Source: CAVSUR01 sp052143655
Lineage (GTDB): Bacteria > Actinomycetota > Actinomycetes > Streptosporangiales > Streptosporangiaceae
Assembly (NCBI GenBank): GCA_052143655.1
Contig: JBKQSL010000107.1
Span: forward strand, 5,354-69,353
DNA length: 64,000 nt
Direction: 5' to 3'
Part shown: positions 7,476-16,502 of the stretch, piece by piece
How positions within the stretch are numbered: the stretch's first letter is position 1
Layout: every line of letters begins with the position of its first letter
Made by a program: the position numbers and the translations under genes
Notes under the pieces: generated by a model
What the model was told of the DNA's origin: nothing
Seen by the model: the letters and a program-made list of their open reading frames with translations, nothing else
The model's database searches: none

Positions 7476-8954
7476 CTACTCGACCCGGGCCAGTGCTGCG
7501 GCCGGCCGCAGCCGGGCCGCCCGCCAGCCGCCGAATGCGCCCGCGATCAGGCCGCCGGCCACCGACAGCAGCACGGCCAGCAGCACGACCCCGATCGTGA
7601 CCTGAGCGGTCAGGTGCACCGACGTGGACTGGGCTGCCGCCGTCGCGGCGCGCCCGAACCGTCCGGCGCCCGTGCCGCCGAAGCCACCGCCGAAGGCCCG
7701 CGCGCCGCCGGGCGTGGCGGTGCCGGTGGTCTGGGGGACCGAAGCCGACAGGGCCGGGCTGACGTGGGAGACCAGGGCCGCGCCGAGGAACCCGAGGCCG
7801 GCTCCGACGATGCCGCCGACGATCCCGATCGCCACTGCCTCGCCCACCACCTGGCCGATCACCCGGCGGCTGTGCCAGCCGAGCGCCTTGAGCGTGCCGA
7901 ACTCGCGGACCCGGCGTGACACCGCCGACATCGTCAGCAGGCTGGCCAGGCCGAACGCGGCCACCAGCACGGCGATCGCCAGCCACTTGCCCAGATTGTT
8001 CGCCAGGCTGGCCGCGCTTGACAGCGACCCGGTGACCTCCTTGGCCAGGTCAGCCGACGTGGTCACGGTCGCGCCCGGCACCGCGCTCTTGATCTCCTTC
8101 TGCACCGCGGCGATGTCCGCTGAGCTGTCCGCCGCGACGTAGATCGTGTTGACCTTCCCCGACATGCTCGGCGAGGACAGGGCCTGCGCCCGGGCCAGCG
8201 GGATGTACACGTCGGCGGGCGAGTCGGCGGGCGGGTCGGACACGATCCCGATCACGCTGAAGTTCTTGCCGCCCAGCGCGACCGTGGAGCCGACCTTCAG
8301 CTTGGCTGACTTGGCGTAGCTGGCGTCGGCCACGGCCACCCGTGCGGAAGAGTCGGAGCTCTTGAACGTGCGGCCGGAGATGAGCGTGCCGTTGCTGAGC
8401 GGGCCGAGCGCCTGCTCGCGGCCCGCCAGGTCCACGCCATTGACGCTCACCTGGGTCCCCGCGTTGAGCGAGCCCGGGCCGCGGAAGCCGCCGCCGCCGG
8501 AACCGCCGGAACCGCCGCCGAAGCCGCCCGAACCGGAGCCGGAGCCCTGGCTGAAGTCCGGGATCTTGAAGGTGGTGTTCACGGCGTTCGCGGTCAGCGC
8601 GCCGCTGGCCGCGGCCACGCCCTTGAGCCTGGAGATCTGGGTCACCGCGGAGGAGTCCAGGGTGCCCAGGCTGCGGGTGGCGATGAGCTGGTCGATCTTG
8701 ACCGTGGCGCCGGGCTTGAATTTGAACGACCGCTGCGACGGGGTGAACGAACCGGCCGCCGGCGCCTTGGTGACCGTCGCCGAGGTACCGACGCCGTAGA
8801 GGTTCTGCAGCACGGCTCCCTGGGCGTTCCGCACGCCCGATGAGGCGGCCACGACGGTGATGACCAGCCCGACGCCAAGCGCCAGGCCCAGCGCGATCAG
8901 GATTGACTGGCGCGCTCGCCGCCGCAGTTCGCGCCCCAGATAGGTGAAGAACAC
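7476..8954 (-). CDS. ABC transporter permease, FtsX/MacB family
   Basis: A 492-residue integral membrane protein. An N-terminal membrane segment (about 18-40, ILIALGLALGVGLVITVV) is followed by a large extracytoplasmic MacB_PCD domain (about 45-315). The C-terminal FtsX domain with three membrane segments is near 325-485 and contains SRRVREFGTLKALGW, the cytoplasmic coupling helix region. Two low-complexity Gly-rich inserts are present: one near 145-165 (GSGSGSGGFGGGSGGSGGGG) and one near 415-435 (GGARAFGGGFGGTG), in extracytoplasmic loops. With the ATPase at 6701-7435 it forms a predicted exporter or envelope-stress transporter; the substrate cannot be read from sequence. The start has GGGAG-like sequence upstream. 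Confidence 0.92.
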   Translation of the reverse strand: MFFTYLGRELRRRARQSILIALGLALGVGLVITVVAASSGVRNAQGAVLQNLYGVGTSATVTKAPAAGSFTPSQRSFKFKPGATVKIDQLIATRSLGTLDSSAVTQISRLKGVAAASGALTANAVNTTFKIPDFSQGSGSGSGGFGGGSGGSGGGGFRGPGSLNAGTQVSVNGVDLAGREQALGPLSNGTLISGRTFKSSDSSARVAVADASYAKSAKLKVGSTVALGGKNFSVIGIVSDPPADSPADVYIPLARAQALSSPSMSGKVNTIYVAADSSADIAAVQKEIKSAVPGATVTTSADLAKEVTGSLSSAASLANNLGKWLAIAVLVAAFGLASLLTMSAVSRRVREFGTLKALGWHSRRVIGQVVGEAVAIGIVGGIVGAGLGFLGAALVSHVSPALSASVPQTTGTATPGGARAFGGGFGGTGAGRFGRAATAAAQSTSVHLTAQVTIGVVLLAVLLSVAGGLIAGAFGGWRAARLRPAAALARVE

Positions 8955-9060
8955 GGTGGGCTCCCTCAGTCCATTCCGATGCCGATGCCGATAAGAAGCA
9001 TGGCGGCAATGGCTGAGGGAAAGCTGGAGGAATTCTGCGGGATTACCGCGACCGCGGCCG

Positions 9061-10635
9061 CTAGCCGGAGACGGCGCCGGAGCGCACGTACAGCCGCAGC
9101 CAGATGTCGGACACGCGGTAGGTATGCACCAGCGTGTAGTTCAGGCCGTAGAGCACCGGCGCGGGAATGTTGTTGTGGTTGATGTTCACGACCCACACCC
9201 GGTGCAGGCGGCTGAGCCGCTGATGGATAAGGGCGAACGGCGCATTGGTCCCGCCGAGCGTGCCGGACGGGATCGGCTTGCGCGCCAGCGCGACGTTCGG
9301 CAGCTTGTCCAGGCCGGACCGGTAGGCCGCGCCGAACGACTCGGCGTTGTCGTTGGTGTAGAAGACCACGTCGCCGGGGCGGCGCAGCCGGGCGATCAGG
9401 TGGTCGACCCCGCGGATGTTGTCCTTGTGCCCGGCCGCGCCACGTACCGAGATCTGCTCGTGCAGGCCGAGCGCGCCGACCAGGACGAGGGCCGCGGCGC
9501 CCGCGACCGCGCCGAGCGCGGCCGGCCTGATCGCGGCGGCAAGCGCGGCCATGGCCGTGCCGCCGAGCAGCGCGACCGCCGGAATGCAGAACAGGATGTA
9601 CCGGAACGTGTACATCGGGGTGATATGCGAGACGAGCAGCAGCAGCGCCGGCGGCACGATCAGCCAGGGCAGGGCTAGCTGCAGCAGGCCGCCCGGCCAG
9701 CTGGCCCGCAGGTGCGCCCAGCCGTGCACCGCGCTCGCGATCAGCGCGATGGCGCCCACTCCGACCAGGGCGTCCAGCATGATCTGCGGTCCGACCAGCT
9801 GGCTGACGCCGTCCAGGCCGTCGGGCACCTTCAGCCAGCTGACCTGGCCGCGCTGCTGCCAGCCCAGGTACAGCAGCGGGCTGGCGATGATGCCGCCGAC
9901 GACCGCGGCGGCCAGCCAGCGCAGCGCCAGCCCGTGCCGCGTCCAGCCGGGACCGGGCCGCAAGCAGCGCAGCGCCACCATGACCGCGTGCGCCGGGATC
10001 AGCAGCAGCGCGAAGATGTTGACGATCCCGAGCAGGCCCAGGCACAGGGCGTAGCCGATCCACCAGCCGCTGGGCCGGCGCCCGGCCGGCGCGCCGGCCT
10101 GCACGGCCCGGACCAGCAGGTAGCTGGCCGCGGCCGCCACGGTGGTGACGAACGCGTAGGACCGCGCGTCCTGGCCGTAGAAGCTGATCTGCGGGATGAC
10201 CGCGAAGAGCAGCCCGGACAGCAGCCCGGACAGCGGCGAGACGAGCCGTCGGCCGATCGCCGCGACGAACGCGGCGGTGACGCACATCGCGATGGCCGAC
10301 GGCAGCCGGAGCGCCAGCTCGCCGTAGCCGAACACCCGGGTCAGCGGCCAGGCGAAGATGTAGTACGCGCCGTGCACCGCGTCGACGTTGCCGAGCATCC
10401 GGAGCATGTCGCCGAACGGCCGCCGCACCGCGGCCAGCGTAGCCGCCTCGTCCCGCCAGAACGACGGGCCGGTAATGCCGATCAGCGCGATGACCAGCAT
10501 GACCGCCGGCGGCAGGACCCGCATCCAGACCGGGCCCGGGTCGAACTCCCGGGCCGGGGCAGCCTGGGCCGGGTCCGGTGCCGGGCTGTTCCCGGTTGCC
10601 CCGCCCATGATGGCAGGACCACGCGGAGCGGTCAT
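9061..10635 (-). CDS. Polytopic membrane glycosyltransferase, GT39-like
   Basis: A 524-residue protein with roughly 10-11 hydrophobic helices. After the first helix comes FWRDEAAT, matching the catalytic acidic DE pair in the first extracytoplasmic loop of GT39/ArnT-like enzymes, which use polyprenyl-phosphate sugars as donors. QDARSYAFV in a later loop is also usual for the group. The C-terminal part is a soluble domain with repeated RLRRPGDVVFY and VNINH-type strands. ATG 10635 is chosen because GGAGGA lies 7-8 nt upstream; longer in-frame starts exist but lack a site. It is 155 bp downstream of hpnH on the same strand. A role in glycosylating a hopanoid or other envelope component is possible but unproven. 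Confidence 0.82.
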   Translation of the reverse strand: MTAPRGPAIMGGATGNSPAPDPAQAAPAREFDPGPVWMRVLPPAVMLVIALIGITGPSFWRDEAATLAAVRRPFGDMLRMLGNVDAVHGAYYIFAWPLTRVFGYGELALRLPSAIAMCVTAAFVAAIGRRLVSPLSGLLSGLLFAVIPQISFYGQDARSYAFVTTVAAAASYLLVRAVQAGAPAGRRPSGWWIGYALCLGLLGIVNIFALLLIPAHAVMVALRCLRPGPGWTRHGLALRWLAAAVVGGIIASPLLYLGWQQRGQVSWLKVPDGLDGVSQLVGPQIMLDALVGVGAIALIASAVHGWAHLRASWPGGLLQLALPWLIVPPALLLLVSHITPMYTFRYILFCIPAVALLGGTAMAALAAAIRPAALGAVAGAAALVLVGALGLHEQISVRGAAGHKDNIRGVDHLIARLRRPGDVVFYTNDNAESFGAAYRSGLDKLPNVALARKPIPSGTLGGTNAPFALIHQRLSRLHRVWVVNINHNNIPAPVLYGLNYTLVHTYRVSDIWLRLYVRSGAVSG

Positions 10636-10790
10636 CGCTTTGTTCCTCCGGTACGTCAGCACGGGATCCGGCCGCCGCGGGCGCGCCCGGCCCGCGACCA
10701 TGTCCAGCTGTTGTCAGCCTGCCGCTGCGGACTCCGGCCCACCTGCCAGCTCACCTGCCCAGACGACGCTGCCCGGAGGCGGTTGCCTCG

Positions 10791-11795
10791 TCAGGTCCCG
10801 CGGATCGCCCGGATCGACTCCCGCAGCGAACCCATGGTAGCCAGCACGGCGGAGGGCTCGTACCCGCAGTGCGCCATGCAGTTGGCGCAGCGCGGGTCCT
10901 TGCCCCGGCCGTAGGCGTCCCAGTCGGTGGTCTCGATCAGCTCCCGGTAGGTTTTCACGTACCCGTCAGCCATCAGGTAACACGGTCGCTGCCAGCCCAG
11001 CAGCGAGTACGACGGGATGCCCCACGCAGTGCAGGCGAACTCCTTCTTGCCCTCCAGGAAGTCCAGGAACAGCGGGGAGTGGTTGAGCCGCCAGCGCTTG
11101 CGGTTGCCGTCACTGAAGGCCTTGCGGAACAGCTCCCTGGTCTCGGTCACGCCCAGGAAGTGGTCCTGGTCGGGCGCCTTCTCGTAGGCGTAGGCCGGGG
11201 AGATCTGCATCGAGTCGACGCCCAGGTCGTCGTTGAGGTAGCTGAGCACGTCGATGACGGTCTGGGCGGTGTCGGTGTTGAAGAACGTGGTGTTGGTGTT
11301 GACCGTGAAGCCGCGCTCCCTGGCCATCTTGATCGCCGCCACGGCCTGGTCGAAGACGCCTTCCTTGCAGACCGACTCGTCATGCCGCTCGCGCAGCCCG
11401 TCGACGTGCACCACGAAGGCGAAATACGGCGACGGGGTGAACTTGTCCAGCTTCTTGGGCAGCAGCACCGCGTTCGTGCACAGGAAAACGAACTTCTTGC
11501 GCTTGACCAGCTCGCTGACCAGCTCGCCGATCTGCGGATGCATCAGCGGCTCGCCGCCGGCGATGGAGACCATCGGCGCTCCGCATTCCTCGATCGCCGC
11601 CAGCGCCTGCTCGACGGGCATGCGCTGCTTGAGCACCGTGTGCGGCTGCTGGATCTTCCCGCAGCCAGCGCACTTGAGGTTGCAGGCAAACAGCGGCTCC
11701 AGCTCGACGAGCAGCGGGAACTTGTCCCGGCGCGCGAGCTTCTGACGGATCAGGTAGCTCCCGATGCGCAAGCTCTGGCGCAAGGGCATGCTCAT
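10791..11795 (-). CDS. hpnH: Adenosylhopane synthase, radical SAM (HpnH)
   Basis: A 334-residue radical-SAM enzyme that adds a 5-deoxyadenosyl radical to the diploptene double bond to give adenosylhopane, the first step of the hopanoid side chain. The radical-SAM cluster motif CNLKCAGC is near residue 38, followed by the GGEPL motif (SIAGGEPLMHP). Strongly conserved HpnH segments include FLCTNAVLLP, YAFVVHVDG-like FAFVVHVDG, NTNTTFFN and SYSLLGWQRPCYL; the C-terminal cysteines CANCMAHCGYEPSA are also typical. Its ATG overlaps the stop of the hpnG-ispH fusion by 4 nt (ATGA), showing translational coupling. It is the last clear gene of the hopanoid operon. Confidence 0.96.
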   Translation of the reverse strand: MSMPLRQSLRIGSYLIRQKLARRDKFPLLVELEPLFACNLKCAGCGKIQQPHTVLKQRMPVEQALAAIEECGAPMVSIAGGEPLMHPQIGELVSELVKRKKFVFLCTNAVLLPKKLDKFTPSPYFAFVVHVDGLRERHDESVCKEGVFDQAVAAIKMARERGFTVNTNTTFFNTDTAQTVIDVLSYLNDDLGVDSMQISPAYAYEKAPDQDHFLGVTETRELFRKAFSDGNRKRWRLNHSPLFLDFLEGKKEFACTAWGIPSYSLLGWQRPCYLMADGYVKTYRELIETTDWDAYGRGKDPRCANCMAHCGYEPSAVLATMGSLRESIRAIRGT

Positions 11796-13306
11796 GACTG
11801 CCGTACCTCCTTGGGTAGGCCGAACTTGATGGACTCGGTGGCGATGACGCGCTCGCTGACCTCGACGGGCCCCAGGCCCCTCAGCGCGGCGACGATCTCG
11901 CTGATCATCGACGGGGGTGCGGACGCGCCCGCGGTAATGCCGATCGAGGATGCCCCGGCCAGCCAGCCGAGCTCGATGTCGGACACCTCGTCGATCAGGT
12001 GGGCTGGCGTGCCGGCCTGTTCGACGGTCTCGACCAGCCGCAGCGAGTTGGACGAGTTCGCCGAGCCGGCCACCAGCACCAGGTCAGACTCCGCGGCGAT
12101 GGCCCGTACGGCCAGCTGCCGGTTGGTCGTGGCATAGCAGATGTCGTCGCTGCCCGGGCCGCGTGCGGCGGGGAACCGGGCGCGCAGCGCGGCAACGATC
12201 TCCGCGGCTTCGGCCGCCGACAGCGTGGTCTGCATCAGGTAGGCGACCTTGTCCGGGTCGGCCGGCAGCAGCGCCGCTACGTCCGCCGCGTCCTGCACGA
12301 GCACGATGGACCCGGGGGCCTCCCCCATCGTGCCCTCGACTTCCTCGTGCCCGGCGTGCCCGATCAGCACGACCAGGAACCCGTCGGCGGCGAACCGGCG
12401 CGCCTCGGCGTGCACCTTCGCCACCAGCGGGCAGGTCGCGTCGATGGTGGCAAGCCCGCGGCGGACCGCCTCGCCGCGCACGGCGGGCGAGACCCCGTGC
12501 GCGGCGAAGACCACCCGCGCGCCGTCGGGCACCTCGTCCAGCTCGTCCACGAACACCGCGCCTCGGTCGCTGAGGCCTGATACCACCCGCCGGTTGTGCA
12601 CGATCTGCCTGCGCACGTAGACCGGCTGGCTGCCCTGGCCGAGCGCGCGCTCCACGATCTCGATCGCCCGCTCGACGCCCGCGCAGAACGACCGCGGCCC
12701 GGCCAGCAGCACCCGGCGGGAGCCGCCTGCGGCGGCCCAGCCGGCCAGCGCCGGGGCGGCCAGCCGCAGCGACCGCAGCGCGGCCAGCCCCCCGGACACT
12801 GCCCGCGGGCTGACCAGCGGCCGGTCGGCGGTGTCGGAGACGGCCCGCAGCACCACAGCCGGGCGGCTGCCCGCGCCGGCCAGCAGCGCGGCGGATTCCA
12901 TGTCGGCGGCGAGCACGCCGCCGGCGGCGAGCCGGCCCCGGTCACCCCCGTGCACCAGGTGGCCCACGGTGGCGATCGGCCCGGTATGCACCCGCAGCCC
13001 GGCCCGGCGCAGCTCGCCGGCCAGCAGCGGGGCCGACGGGCAGTGCACGGTCACGGCCGGCCCGCGGACCTCGGTTCCGACGACCAGGTCACCGGGCTGC
13101 ACCCCGGCGGCCACGCCGCCGGCGGTGCCGGCCACGGCCAGCATCCCGAAATCCTGGCCGCGCAGCAGCTCAGCCTGGCGGGCGGCCCGGCGCGGGCCGA
13201 AGCCGGTGCGGCGCACCTGCGGCGCCGCGGCGGCGCTCTGGGCCCCGCCGCGCCGCACGGCCCGTGCCTCTAGCCCGAGCGGAGCGCACACCAGCAACTT
13301 GTTCAT
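11792..13306 (-). CDS. Fusion of hopanoid nucleosidase (HpnG-like) and HMBPP reductase (IspH)
   Basis: One 504-residue frame with two enzymes. Residues 1-195 are a nucleoside-phosphorylase-superfamily domain (LLVCAPLGLEARAV, VAGTAGGV, LAADMESAAL, LRAVSDTADRPL), matching HpnG, which removes adenine from adenosylhopane. Residues about 200-504 are IspH, which reduces HMBPP to IPP/DMAPP. The three Fe-S cysteines are in RSFCAGVERA, DATCPLVAKVH and DDICYATTNRQ, and the catalytic loop GHAGHEEVEGTMGE is intact. Key residues of both halves are present, so both activities look possible. An ATG at 13462 overlaps the shc stop, but codons before 13306 have many A-ending third positions and low complexity, so ATG 13306 (family-like MNKLLVCAPLG) is preferred. 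It overlaps hpnH by 4 nt. Confidence 0.93.
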   Translation of the reverse strand: MNKLLVCAPLGLEARAVRRGGAQSAAAAPQVRRTGFGPRRAARQAELLRGQDFGMLAVAGTAGGVAAGVQPGDLVVGTEVRGPAVTVHCPSAPLLAGELRRAGLRVHTGPIATVGHLVHGGDRGRLAAGGVLAADMESAALLAGAGSRPAVVLRAVSDTADRPLVSPRAVSGGLAALRSLRLAAPALAGWAAAGGSRRVLLAGPRSFCAGVERAIEIVERALGQGSQPVYVRRQIVHNRRVVSGLSDRGAVFVDELDEVPDGARVVFAAHGVSPAVRGEAVRRGLATIDATCPLVAKVHAEARRFAADGFLVVLIGHAGHEEVEGTMGEAPGSIVLVQDAADVAALLPADPDKVAYLMQTTLSAAEAAEIVAALRARFPAARGPGSDDICYATTNRQLAVRAIAAESDLVLVAGSANSSNSLRLVETVEQAGTPAHLIDEVSDIELGWLAGASSIGITAGASAPPSMISEIVAALRGLGPVEVSERVIATESIKFGLPKEVRQS

Positions 13307-13458
13307 CCCGTCCCGGCTTCCCTCTCTGCTCACTGCGCTCGCTGCGCCTCGCCTGTCGCGCGTGCCCCGGCTGCTCTTTCCGTCCTGCCCCCCGGGTATG
13401 CCTGGCCGGCCGGAATTCCCTGCGGCGGCCGGGGCCCCGCCGCGCAGCCCGGCCTGGC

Positions 13459-15387
13459 TCATGCCGCCGCCTGGCGCAGGTAGCGGCCGAGCGCGCTGAC
13501 CGGGAACACCAGCCGGTACAGGTGGTAGTTGATGGCGAAATCACCGGGGAAGCCGGTGCCGGTGAACTGCGGCTCATCCCAGGTGCCGTCCGGCTGCTGG
13601 GTCTCGGCCAGCCAGCCGACCCCGCGCTCGACCGCTGCGGCGGCCTCGTCGCCGCCCGCCGCGAGCAGCGCGAGCAGCGCCCAGGCGGTCTGCGAGGCGG
13701 TCGACTCGCCCCGGCCCGCCCAGCTCGGATCCTCGTAGGAGCACATGTCCTCGCCCCAGCCGCCGTCGGCGTTCTGGTGCGCGATGAGCCAGCCGACCGC
13801 GCGGCGGATCGCCGGCCTGCCGGGCAGCACGCCCGCGGCGATCAGGGCGGGCACGACCGCGCCAGTCCCGTAGATGTAGTTCGAGCCCCACCGGCCGAAC
13901 CAGGAGCCGTCCGGCTCCTGGGCGCGCAGCAGCCAGCCGACGCCGCGGCGGGCCGGCCTGGTCGCCGCCAGGCCCGCGGCGGCGAGCGCCTCGACCGCGT
14001 GCGCGGTGACGTCGGCGGACGGCGGGTCGGTGACCTCGCCGAAGTCGCAGAACGGCAGCCGGCCCACCAGCCTGGAGGTGTTGTCGGCGTCGAACGCGGC
14101 CCAGCCGCCGTCCCGGCACTGCATCCCGGTCAGCCAGGCCGTCGCCCGCGCCACCGCGGCCGCGCCGTCGGGCCCGTCCGGCAGCTTCGCCCGGCACAGG
14201 GCCAGGAGCACTTCGGCGGTGTCATCGATGTCGGGATAGCCGTCGTTGTCGAACTCGAAGGCCCAGCCGGCCGGGGCCAGGCCCGGCCGCCGGACCTGCC
14301 AGTCGCCGGGCCCGCGGATTTCCTCGCCGAGCACCCAGCGGGCCGCCGCGGCCAGCGCGGGATGTTCGGGCGGCAGCCCGGCGTCGGCCAGCGCCGTCAT
14401 GGCCAGCACCGTGTCCCAGACCGGGGACTGGCAGGCCTCCAGCCGCCGCAGCGGCCCGTCCGGGGTGTCCGCCCAGACGGTGAACCGGTCCAGGCCGGCC
14501 AGGCCGCGGGCGATGACCGGGTGGTCCAGGGCGTAGCCGAGCAGGTGCAGGGCAATCAGCGAGTAGACCCACGGCGGCTGGATGCCGCCCCAGCAGCCGT
14601 CTCGTTCCTGCCGGGCGATGATCCACTCGGCGCAGCGGCGCAGCGCTGCGGTCCGGACCGCGCGGGCCGGCGCCGCCCGCAGGCCGCGGCGGTGGTAGGC
14701 GTGCAGCACCCGGTCCAGCCCGGTGAACAGCCGCGACCAGGCATCGGCCGGCGGCGCCGCGGCTGGCCCGCTGGCCGCGGCGCGCAGCTCGGCCAGGCCG
14801 AAGGGCAGCCGCCGGACCGGCCGCAGTGAGCTGACGATGGTCAGCGGCACGATCGTCTGCCGGGCCCAGCAGCCCCAGTCGTAGACGTTCAGCGGGAACC
14901 AGGCCGGCAGGTAGATCAGCTCCGGCGGCATGACCGGCAGGTCGTCCCAGGACCACTCGCCGAACAGCGCCAGCCAGATCCGGGTGAAGACCCGGCTGGC
15001 CCCGATGCCGCCGGCGGCCCGGATCCAGCGGGCCGCGGTGTCCATGTGCGGCGCCTGCGGCTCGTCGCCGGCCAGCCGCAGGGCGACGTAGGCCTCGATC
15101 GTGGTGGACAGGTCCGCCCGGCCGCCGTGCCAGTTCGCCCAGGTGCCGTCCGTGCGCTGCTGGGACCGGATCCAGCGGGCCGCGGCGGCGGTCTCCCCCG
15201 CTGTGCGGATGCCGAGGAACTCGCGCAGCAGCAGGTCCTCGGCGTCCATCGTGACGTTGGTCTCCAGCTCACCGCGCCACCAGCCGGCCGGTCCCTGCAG
15301 GCCGAGCAGGTGCTCCACGGCCCGGTCGGCGGCGGCCGTGGCCCGGGCCGCGGCCGTCACGCGCGAACTGTCATGCGTGAGCGTCAT
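13459..15387 (-). CDS. shc: Squalene-hopene cyclase
   Basis: A 642-residue class II triterpene cyclase that converts squalene to hopene/hopanol at the membrane face. The catalytic DxDD acid motif is DIDDTAEVL (about residue 377). At least five QW repeats are visible, such as QDG/QxxDGxW variants: QRTDGTWANW, QERDGCWGG, QCRDGGWAAF, QEPDGSWFGRWG, QNADGGWGED, QQPDGTWDEP. FGRWGSNYIYGT is the conserved C-terminal active-site region. ATG 15387 gives a family-typical length and has GGAAGG about 10 nt upstream; the open frame before it is the antisense shadow of the preceding gene. It lies 89 bp after the polyprenyl synthase stop, within the operon. Confidence 0.96.
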   Translation of the reverse strand: MTLTHDSSRVTAAARATAAADRAVEHLLGLQGPAGWWRGELETNVTMDAEDLLLREFLGIRTAGETAAAARWIRSQQRTDGTWANWHGGRADLSTTIEAYVALRLAGDEPQAPHMDTAARWIRAAGGIGASRVFTRIWLALFGEWSWDDLPVMPPELIYLPAWFPLNVYDWGCWARQTIVPLTIVSSLRPVRRLPFGLAELRAAASGPAAAPPADAWSRLFTGLDRVLHAYHRRGLRAAPARAVRTAALRRCAEWIIARQERDGCWGGIQPPWVYSLIALHLLGYALDHPVIARGLAGLDRFTVWADTPDGPLRRLEACQSPVWDTVLAMTALADAGLPPEHPALAAAARWVLGEEIRGPGDWQVRRPGLAPAGWAFEFDNDGYPDIDDTAEVLLALCRAKLPDGPDGAAAVARATAWLTGMQCRDGGWAAFDADNTSRLVGRLPFCDFGEVTDPPSADVTAHAVEALAAAGLAATRPARRGVGWLLRAQEPDGSWFGRWGSNYIYGTGAVVPALIAAGVLPGRPAIRRAVGWLIAHQNADGGWGEDMCSYEDPSWAGRGESTASQTAWALLALLAAGGDEAAAAVERGVGWLAETQQPDGTWDEPQFTGTGFPGDFAINYHLYRLVFPVSALGRYLRQAAA

Positions 15388-15476
15388 CCCAGCACCGCCT
15401 TCCACGTGCACCTCCACGGAGACCGGCCGACCCGGCCGGACGGCCGTCGCCGGGCCGGCCTCCTCCGGCCCGGCGG

Positions 15477-16502
15477 TCAGCACTGCCGGGCCGTGATGAA
15501 CTCGGCAATCCCGGCCAGCTCGGCCCGGACATCGTCCGGGATGTCGGTCTCGGCCAGGCACTTGGCGGCCAGCGCGAGCTGGGCGTCGGCCTCCGCCTCG
15601 GCCCACTGCCGGCCGCCGCCCTCCTCGACCAGCCCGGCCGCGCGCAGCAGGTCGTCCTCGCCGAGCGGCTCGGTACCGGACAGGCACTCGCGCAGCTCCC
15701 GGCCGGCCCCGCTGCCGCTGGCCAGCGCGGCCACCACGGGCAGCGACTTCTTGCGGGCCCGCAGGTCGGAGTGCACCGGCTTGCCGGTCACCTCCGGCGC
15801 GCCCCAGATGCCCAGCAGGTCGTCGGTGAGCTGGAACGCCAGCCCGACGTGCGCGCCGAAGCCGGCCAGGCCCATCGCCAGGCTGGCCGCGGCACCGACG
15901 TGGATCGCGCCGATGCTGCACGCACAGGCCATCAGCGCCGCGGTCTTGTCGCCGGCCATCTCGATGCACTCCGCCAGCGTCACGTCGTCCCGGCGCTCGA
16001 ACGCCAGGTCCGCGCCCTGGCCTGCGATCAGCCGCTGGACGGCGGCGGACAGGCAGCGGGCCGCCCACGGGCTCTGCGGGGCGGCGTCCTCCAGCAGGGC
16101 GTCCTGGGCCAGCGCGAGCAGGGCGTCCCCGGCCAGGATGGCGCTGCCGACGCCGAACACAGCCCACGCCGTCGGCCGGTGCCGCCGCTCGGTGTCGCCG
16201 TCCATGATGTCGTCGTGCAGCAGCGAGAAGTTATGCACTAGCTCGACGGCGGCGGCCGACGGCACGCCCCGCTCGGGCGCGGCGCCAGTGGCCCGGGCCG
16301 ACAGCAGGGCAAGCGCGGGCCGCAGCGCCTTGCCACTGCCGCTGCTGCCTGGCTGCGGCGGCCCGCCGTCGGCGTCGGCCAGTCCTAGGTGGTAGGCGGC
16401 GACGACGCGGACCTCGGGGCTGAGCCGGTCCACCAGCGCCCGGATCGCGGGGTCGACGAGGTCGCGGGCGGTCTCGACGCCCGCGGGCAGCACCGCGGTC
16501 AT
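15477..16502 (-). CDS. Polyprenyl diphosphate synthase of the hopanoid operon (probable FPP supply)
   Basis: A 341-residue trans-isoprenyl diphosphate synthase. The first Asp-rich motif is LLHDDIMDGD (DDxxD), the substrate-binding GKALRP motif precedes it, and the second motif is FQLTDDLLGIWG with the following GKPVHSDLRARKKSLPV lysine-rich segment. Actinobacterial members often have DDLLG instead of DDxxD here. Position between hpnE and shc matches the synthase found in Streptomyces hopanoid clusters, where it should supply farnesyl diphosphate for HpnC/D. Chain length cannot be read with certainty. Its ATG overlaps the hpnE stop by 4 nt. The frame upstream of ATG 16502 is a shadow of hpnE. 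Confidence 0.93.
   Translation of the reverse strand: MTAVLPAGVETARDLVDPAIRALVDRLSPEVRVVAAYHLGLADADGGPPQPGSSGSGKALRPALALLSARATGAAPERGVPSAAAVELVHNFSLLHDDIMDGDTERRHRPTAWAVFGVGSAILAGDALLALAQDALLEDAAPQSPWAARCLSAAVQRLIAGQGADLAFERRDDVTLAECIEMAGDKTAALMACACSIGAIHVGAAASLAMGLAGFGAHVGLAFQLTDDLLGIWGAPEVTGKPVHSDLRARKKSLPVVAALASGSGAGRELRECLSGTEPLGEDDLLRAAGLVEEGGGRQWAEAEADAQLALAAKCLAETDIPDDVRAELAGIAEFITARQC

Noticed and set aside
7476..8954. The permease remnant at 63.6 kb as a copy of this permease
   Set aside because: The coupling-helix sequences differ clearly, so it is not a recent duplicate.
13307..13462. 52 extra residues before the HpnG-IspH fusion, coupled by ATGA to shc
   Set aside because: Codon use there is atypical (many A-ending codons), the sequence is low complexity, and HpnG homologues begin near MNKLLVCAPLG. 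Coupling remains a minor possibility.
15388..16167. An N-terminal extension of squalene-hopene cyclase
   Set aside because: It lies antisense-like over the polyprenyl synthase in another frame and is Arg/Gly/Pro-rich with no family match. ATG 15387 gives the correct length.
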